Shown here: positions 58,654-64,000 of the stretch, in pieces | Layout: every line of letters begins with the position of its first letter | Position numbering within the stretch: position 1 is the stretch's first letter | From: Oligoflexia bacterium | GTDB taxonomy: Bacteria; Bdellovibrionota; Bdellovibrionia; JABDDW01 | Direction of reading: 5' to 3' | Assembly (NCBI GenBank): GCA_020847095.1 | Contig: JADLCR010000007.1 | Location: 1-64,000 of the forward strand | DNA: 64,000 nt | Made by a program: the position numbers and the translations under genes | The notes under the pieces: generated by a model | Told to the model about the DNA's origin: nothing | The model's database searches: none | What the model saw: only the letters and a program-made list of their open reading frames with translations

Positions 58654-60046
58654 TGACGAAGAAGAATTGAGAAGATCCGTTCGCGGCATTCTTGAAACTT
58701 CAAACGACGAAATTCAATGGACTTTTGACGAAGCTTCAACGGGTCTACAAGCCATTCAGAAACTTCAAAATTCTGAGTTTGACTTGGTCCTCATGGATGT
58801 GCGCATGCCAGAAATGGACGGCATGGAAGCACTCAAAAAGATTAAATCCAATGATCCGCGTACATTTGTCGTTTTGATGACGGCACAAGCTAATCTTCGA
58901 GATGCTGTGGCTGCAATCAAAGAGGGTGCCTATGATTATGTTGAAAAGCCCGTTCGACCAGAGACCATCGTTCGAATAGTTAATAAGGCTCTTGAGGCCC
59001 GAGAGCTTGTCTCCAGTTTGGCGATCAGCAGCCCGGTCTTTGACGATGATACCGATTCCGAATTTGTGGGTTCAAGCCAACAAATGCGTAAGATTTTTGA
59101 ACTGATTTACCGTTTGAGCAAAGTTGACACTAACGTTCTCATTCGCGGTGAAAACGGTACTGGCAAAGAGCTTGTGGCCCGAGCCATTCACTTTAATAGT
59201 CCTCAAAAGGATGGTCCTTTCGTTGCCGTCAACTGTGGAGCTATTCCGGAATCTTTAATGGAAAGTGAGTTTTTTGGGCACGAGCGCGGCGCATTCACTG
59301 GTGCCTCAGAGCGAAAAATTGGTCGGTTTCAAGTGGCTTCAGGCGGGACTCTGTTTTTGGACGAAATTGGTGAGCTATCGCCTTCTCTTCAGGTGAAGCT
59401 ATTACGCGTCTTGCAAGAACGGAAGTTCACTCCCGTTGGAAGTACCCGAGAAATCAAAAGCAATGCCCGCATTATCGCCGCAACCAATCGCAATTTAGAA
59501 AAGATGATTGAAGAATCTAGGTTTCGCGAAGATTTATTTTATCGACTCAATGTCATGCCGATATTTTTGCCTCCCTTGCGCGAACGGCGCGATGATATTC
59601 CTGCCTTGATTGATTACTTCATCAAAAAATTTAATAAACGGCACCACCGCGAACTCAAAAGCATTGAGCCCCGGGCACAACAATGCCTGGTGCAGGCTCA
59701 GTGGCCTGGAAACATTCGAGAGCTGGAAAACGTTATCGAGCACGCCTTTATCATTGAAAATGGCACAACCATCACTTTTGAAAGCCTCCCGGATTCACTA
59801 AAAAATTCAGTCCGAGGTCAGGCGCCGCTTCCGTCGCAAATTCAAGACGGTCAAAGCGGACAAGGACGCGAGCTCAATTACGATATGCTAAAAGAGCAAT
59901 TTGAAAAAGAATTTATCATCAGCGCTTTGAAGGCCAACAAGGGAAGAATTAACCAAACCGTAGCCCACGCGAATATCCCAAAAAATACTTTGTTAAGGAA
60001 GATTAAGAAGTATGGGATTCAGCCGCGTGATTATGAATCCGATTGA
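58625..60046 (+). CDS. Sigma-54-dependent response regulator (NtrC family)
   Basis: LRVLIVDDEEELRRSV receiver; GENGTGKELVARAIHFNS; FGHERGAFTGASER; 29-bp overlap with the upstream kinase gene. Confidence 0.92.
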   Translation: MQSLRVLIVDDEEELRRSVRGILETSNDEIQWTFDEASTGLQAIQKLQNSEFDLVLMDVRMPEMDGMEALKKIKSNDPRTFVVLMTAQANLRDAVAAIKEGAYDYVEKPVRPETIVRIVNKALEARELVSSLAISSPVFDDDTDSEFVGSSQQMRKIFELIYRLSKVDTNVLIRGENGTGKELVARAIHFNSPQKDGPFVAVNCGAIPESLMESEFFGHERGAFTGASERKIGRFQVASGGTLFLDEIGELSPSLQVKLLRVLQERKFTPVGSTREIKSNARIIAATNRNLEKMIEESRFREDLFYRLNVMPIFLPPLRERRDDIPALIDYFIKKFNKRHHRELKSIEPRAQQCLVQAQWPGNIRELENVIEHAFIIENGTTITFESLPDSLKNSVRGQAPLPSQIQDGQSGQGRELNYDMLKEQFEKEFIISALKANKGRINQTVAHANIPKNTLLRKIKKYGIQPRDYESD

Positions 60047-61137
60047 AGCACTTTTAGATAGACGTCTCGGGTTTGCCTTGCTGTTTTCCCCCAAGTTTGA
60101 GCGCTAAAACGACGCTTCACCTCTTGTATACGATCCGTCATTTTTTCTCGGTTTTCGATAATCAGAGCCATTTTAGCTGATGCTTCTTTTGGATTTGATG
60201 GATTGACAAGCTCAGTGCAACCTTGACCCACTTCAGGCATGCAAGACGTATTTGATGAAACCACCGGAAGCCCACAAGCCAAGGCTTCAATTATGGGAAT
60301 TCCAAATCCCTCTTCCCAAGATAGGAAAAGCAGGCCTTCGGCCGCCACAAAAAGATTTCGAAGAGCTTCAGTTTCTTGAAATCCCAAAATCCTGATTTTG
60401 GATTTTCTTGGGCTTTCTTCAATTTTACTTCTAATCTGCTCAAAACCAAACCCCGGGTGGCCGGCCAAAACCAAATCAGTTTCTGGGTGTTTTTGACCCA
60501 AATGATTAAATGTTTCAATGACGCCTAAGATATTTTTTCGAGCTTCCAAAGTGCCCACATGCAGCACAAACTTATTATGAATTCCCAAATGACTTTTCAC
60601 CCACTGTTGGCAGACCTTGCGCTCGATGGGTTGTAGAAATTCTTGTCGAACCCCATGCGCAATGACCGTGATGGCTTCACTATTTATCCCAAATTCTTTA
60701 ATAAGAAGCTCTTTGGTGATTGTCGCCGGAACTATGATGTGATGAGCATCGGAAATCATTTTCTTTAGTTTCTGAGCTTGGTCAGCGTTAAACGAGGCAT
60801 TGGCGTATCCACCTCTAATGGAAAATAAATCATGAACCGTAGCAATTTTTTTGCAATGACTTAGCACCGGCAGTCGATTGTTTAGGCCATGAAACACATC
60901 AAGTTTTAGACCCCGCCACGGGGTAAGTAATCCAAGATCGACTAGACGTCCGCCATGCTTTGGCGGATTTAAAAAATATTTTGACCCCTTCAACCAGCGA
61001 GACAATCGATAGCTATGATAAATCTCATCTCTATTTTCGAATTCGGTTTGGTAGGCACGGACCAATTCGTCGCAATAGACACCAGTGCCGGTCTTTTTCT
61101 CAAAAGCCGCAGTCGACAAGTCAAATGCTACTTTCAC
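60031..61137 (-). CDS. Glycosyltransferase family 4 (GT-B)
   Basis: HVGTLEARKNILGVIETFNHL, FLSWEEGFGIPIIEALACGLPVVSSNTSCMPEVG; GTG start overlaps the upstream gene. Confidence 0.9.
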   Translation of the reverse strand: MKVAFDLSTAAFEKKTGTGVYCDELVRAYQTEFENRDEIYHSYRLSRWLKGSKYFLNPPKHGGRLVDLGLLTPWRGLKLDVFHGLNNRLPVLSHCKKIATVHDLFSIRGGYANASFNADQAQKLKKMISDAHHIIVPATITKELLIKEFGINSEAITVIAHGVRQEFLQPIERKVCQQWVKSHLGIHNKFVLHVGTLEARKNILGVIETFNHLGQKHPETDLVLAGHPGFGFEQIRSKIEESPRKSKIRILGFQETEALRNLFVAAEGLLFLSWEEGFGIPIIEALACGLPVVSSNTSCMPEVGQGCTELVNPSNPKEASAKMALIIENREKMTDRIQEVKRRFSAQTWGKTARQTRDVYLKVLQSDS

Positions 61138-62120
61138 GATAAAAGCTCTTCCGCAGAAAATATAACGGTTTCGGGATAAACCTTGTTCATGCATTCGTGG
61201 GTCCCAATGGGACATTTTGCGTGACCGTGCGGTCCGCAAGGGCGACAGCCCACTTTCGCTTGTGCAATTTTAGATTTGGGATTCCAAGGCGCATACCCTT
61301 GCCCAGGGACCGTGGGGCCAAAAATCGCAACTACAGGAGTTCCAGCAGCAGAGCCTACATGCATAGCACCATTGTCGTTAGTAATGAGTAGCCGACATAC
61401 AGAAAGTAGTTGAGCCAATCCCAAAATATCAGTGGTTCCACAAAGGTTTTCAACTTCATTGACTTTCGATTTCATCATGTCGCCCAATTCTTTTTCGGCG
61501 GCACTTCCCACCACCAAGACCTTGTGCCCTTTACTGATAAAATGGCTGGCCACTTTGCGATACCCTTCAGTGGTCCACCTTTTTGTGGCCCATTGGCTAC
61601 CCGGCGCCAAAGCTATCGCGCCTCTGTACTTTTCAAAGGCGGCATTAGATTTTATCGAAGTTAATAAACTAGGTTCGACTTGAGACGGACCGCTTGGCCC
61701 CATCTCTAGTTTTTCAAGCAGCGCAAGCTGCCTTTTCACATCGTGATCACTCGTGGGTCTTGTCACGTGGCGGTTGTAGAACATATAAGTCCACCAATCA
61801 CGAAACCCCACTCGAACGGGCGCTTGAGTCCGCCATGCAAAAAGGCCCGATCTAAAACTTCGATGGGGAGAGACGACGAGATCCGGTTTCCATGCTTTTG
61901 TTTGCTGAAGTGCATCTTGATATGAATTGGAATCGGCCTTATCGACCTCAATAAGTTTTTGTACCAATTCGGTTTGAATAAAAAACTGGCCAAGTCCTTT
62001 ACGACAAACCAAAGCCAATTGTGCCTGCGGAAATCTACTTTTTAATTCCTTTAAAAGTGGTATTGCCAAAAAAAGATCGCCTAAAAAGGCCGTTTGTAAA
62101 ATGACAATTTTTGAATACAT
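61134..62120 (-). CDS. Glycosyltransferase family 9 (heptosyltransferase-like)
   Basis: ILQTAFLGDLFLAIPLLKELKSRFP, IALAPGSQWATKRW, LLITNDNGAMHVGSAAGTPVVAIFGPT. Confidence 0.93.
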   Translation of the reverse strand: MYSKIVILQTAFLGDLFLAIPLLKELKSRFPQAQLALVCRKGLGQFFIQTELVQKLIEVDKADSNSYQDALQQTKAWKPDLVVSPHRSFRSGLFAWRTQAPVRVGFRDWWTYMFYNRHVTRPTSDHDVKRQLALLEKLEMGPSGPSQVEPSLLTSIKSNAAFEKYRGAIALAPGSQWATKRWTTEGYRKVASHFISKGHKVLVVGSAAEKELGDMMKSKVNEVENLCGTTDILGLAQLLSVCRLLITNDNGAMHVGSAAGTPVVAIFGPTVPGQGYAPWNPKSKIAQAKVGCRPCGPHGHAKCPIGTHECMNKVYPETVIFSAEELLS

Positions 62121-62125
62121 GAGAC

Positions 62126-63154
62126 CTACGGACCACCGCGCTCAAGCGCTTTAATCACACCGACGAGCTTTCCGATTTTAATCTTTGCTTCAAAACGAAG
62201 TGGAAATTTGCGCTCATCGTCGGAATACCAAAAATTAACCTCACCCATGGGTTTGAAAACACCTTCTCTAGCCACTTGAGGTTGAATCAAAATAGCTTTC
62301 ATTGGACCAAGCTCGGTTTTGATGGTCTCTCGCCGAATGACTGTGGCCTTGACTTCCCAGGCCTTGAAGTCATCACTGACGGGGTAAGAGTAAGTCTTGC
62401 CGTCTCTTAACTGAAAAAATCGAATATAATGAACCGCTGAATATACGTCTTGGGAAAACGGGATGAGGTCCCAGCCCTTTTTTTTCTCTTCGGTGCCGTC
62501 TTCTTTTGTCACTTTGCGTTCCCAAAAATCCGCTTTTCTGGTTTTCCAGTCGAAGAATTGCCGAACTTCCCGAAGCTGCTTGGATTCGTTCACAGAGAGG
62601 GTAAAGCTCACAGGGACGAGTTGTTCAAAATCCATATAACCGTCAACTTGGTCATCGACTTTGTAAAAGGCATTGAATAGCGACGATGTCTTTACATCAG
62701 AATGGAAATGATAAGCCTTGCGTCCATTGACTTCCACAAAGGGGCGCACTTCTAAAGTGACTTCTCCGGCAGCAACTCCGAAATAACTAACAACCATTGT
62801 CACTTTTTCGCCGGCTCGAATGGGATCGACAATCGGGCGACGCCCAGAAAACCCTTCCGAATCTTCCATTTCCGGTAAACGCTTCCCTGAGTTATCCACG
62901 GCCTTCAAACTCTTTTCTTTTGGTTTTTTCTTACTGCCTTCAAGTCCTAGCTGGGGGGTGGGTTTGGGTTTCACGACCTGCTTTGCCGACTCAGGAGCGG
63001 GGGTTTCGAGCGGCTTCACCGTAACTCGCGCATCATATTCGGTGATAGGAGCAACGGTCATATTTTCTTCGCGCAAGGTTTTGCCTGCGCATCCCCCAGA
63101 GAGAGGCGTTACCACCACCATCAAAACCGATGCCAATCCAAGTCGTTTATTCAT
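62126..63154 (-). CDS. DUF3108 domain lipoprotein
   Basis: LSGGCAG lipobox; GEKVTMVVSYFGVAAGEVTLEVRPFVEVNGRKAYHFHSDVKTSSLFNAFYKVDDQVDGYMD. Confidence 0.8.
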   Translation of the reverse strand: MNKRLGLASVLMVVVTPLSGGCAGKTLREENMTVAPITEYDARVTVKPLETPAPESAKQVVKPKPTPQLGLEGSKKKPKEKSLKAVDNSGKRLPEMEDSEGFSGRRPIVDPIRAGEKVTMVVSYFGVAAGEVTLEVRPFVEVNGRKAYHFHSDVKTSSLFNAFYKVDDQVDGYMDFEQLVPVSFTLSVNESKQLREVRQFFDWKTRKADFWERKVTKEDGTEEKKKGWDLIPFSQDVYSAVHYIRFFQLRDGKTYSYPVSDDFKAWEVKATVIRRETIKTELGPMKAILIQPQVAREGVFKPMGEVNFWYSDDERKFPLRFEAKIKIGKLVGVIKALERGGP

Positions 63155-64000
63155 GTTCTAAAGGGCTTCCAGCGGCGGTGAATCCAAAGCCATTGATCTG
63201 GGTATCTCCGCACAACTTCTTCGATCTTACTTGTGTAAACCTGGGTCATAAAGGAAATATTTTGCTCTGTGCCGCCCTGTTCCACAAATTCTATGGGAGG
63301 TTCGAACACGATGCGAATCTTTCCGTTTGGATCTCGGACGTTGTAGACTGGAACCACAGGCGCCCTGGTGCGATCAACAAAAAGAGCAAGGCTTGCGGCA
63401 GTTCCGGTTTCACGTCCAAAGAATTTGGTCCTAACACCAACTGGAGGACCCATGAACTGGTCAAGAATGAAACCCACCACTTCGTTTTGACGTATCGCCC
63501 TCAATATCTGAAACGTCGTCTTTTCTTCTGCTATCAACTTGATTCCGTGGCCCACTCTCAAATCGACCCAGGCTTGATTGAGACTTCCAGCTTTGAACTT
63601 CTTTGTGATGACATGAAGCGGGATTCCTAAATGAGCCTGACAAGCGCTCATCAGCTCCCAACTTCCAAGGTGAAGAGTGAGAAGAAAAACCCCTTGAGCT
63701 TGAGATCGGGCCTTTTCATAATGAGTCCAACCTTCAACAACGACCAGTTTTTCGAAGACAGCCCGGTTAAATCCCGGAATCATGAGAAGTTCCAAAAATC
63801 CAAGGGCATAATTCTGAAAATTCTTTAATGCAAGACTGCGCACCTTTGAACGAGGCCATTCCGGAAACGCCAAACTAATATTTTCGATGGCAACGGCGCG
63901 CCTGATTGGTACGACATAAAACCAAAACAATCCCAACACATTCCCGAAAACAATTTGAGTGTTTCTCGGAACGACTAAAATGATGCGACTGACAATATTA
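63151..64000 (-). CDS. LpxL/HtrB-family lipid A acyltransferase (5' end beyond window)
   Basis: LTLHLGSWELMSACQAHLG (H-x4-E-type), GFILDQFMGPPVGVRTKFFGRETGTAASLALFVDRTRAPVVPVY, YPDQWLWIHRRWK. Frame stays open to base 64000. Confidence 0.88.
   Translation of the reverse strand, partial: NIVSRIILVVPRNTQIVFGNVLGLFWFYVVPIRRAVAIENISLAFPEWPRSKVRSLALKNFQNYALGFLELLMIPGFNRAVFEKLVVVEGWTHYEKARSQAQGVFLLTLHLGSWELMSACQAHLGIPLHVITKKFKAGSLNQAWVDLRVGHGIKLIAEEKTTFQILRAIRQNEVVGFILDQFMGPPVGVRTKFFGRETGTAASLALFVDRTRAPVVPVYNVRDPNGKIRIVFEPPIEFVEQGGTEQNISFMTQVYTSKIEEVVRRYPDQWLWIHRRWKPFRT

Overview
This 64 kb window is a chromosomal segment from a Gram-negative bacterium. Gene families and gene order look Bdellovibrionota / former-Deltaproteobacteria-like; that placement is inference. 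Most of it is ordinary core content. The minus strand carries thrS-infC-rpmI-rplT-pheS-pheT-ihfA-merR followed by tRNA-Pro(GGG). It also carries a type IV pilus cluster (pilB-pilT-pilC-pilS-pilR-pilA), dnaJ then dnaK, ribF and ung. LPS-type glycosyltransferase and acyltransferase genes lie at the right end. Accessory content includes a Cys-rich repeat protein with a thrombospondin-type-1-like segment at the left edge, an acyl-CoA ligase/ACP/acyltransferase fusion, a second type IV pilin paralog, and a CusA/CzcA RND plus TolC operon with no visible adaptor gene. There is also a redoxin/YtkA-like/outer-membrane protein cluster and a CHASE2 kinase with a sigma-54 response regulator. The most unusual signal is about 0.6 kb downstream of tRNA-Pro (about 28.65-29.27 kb). 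The 3' end of the tRNA gene, including CCA in one copy, is repeated with a period of about 270-290 bp. In each copy the T-loop is split by a 76-98 bp hairpin-rich insert, and the copies are separated by long inverted-repeat modules. The layout resembles the E. coli tyrT/rtT arrangement. No IS element, CRISPR array or rRNA was recognised. All family assignments are from reading motifs by eye; no searches were run.
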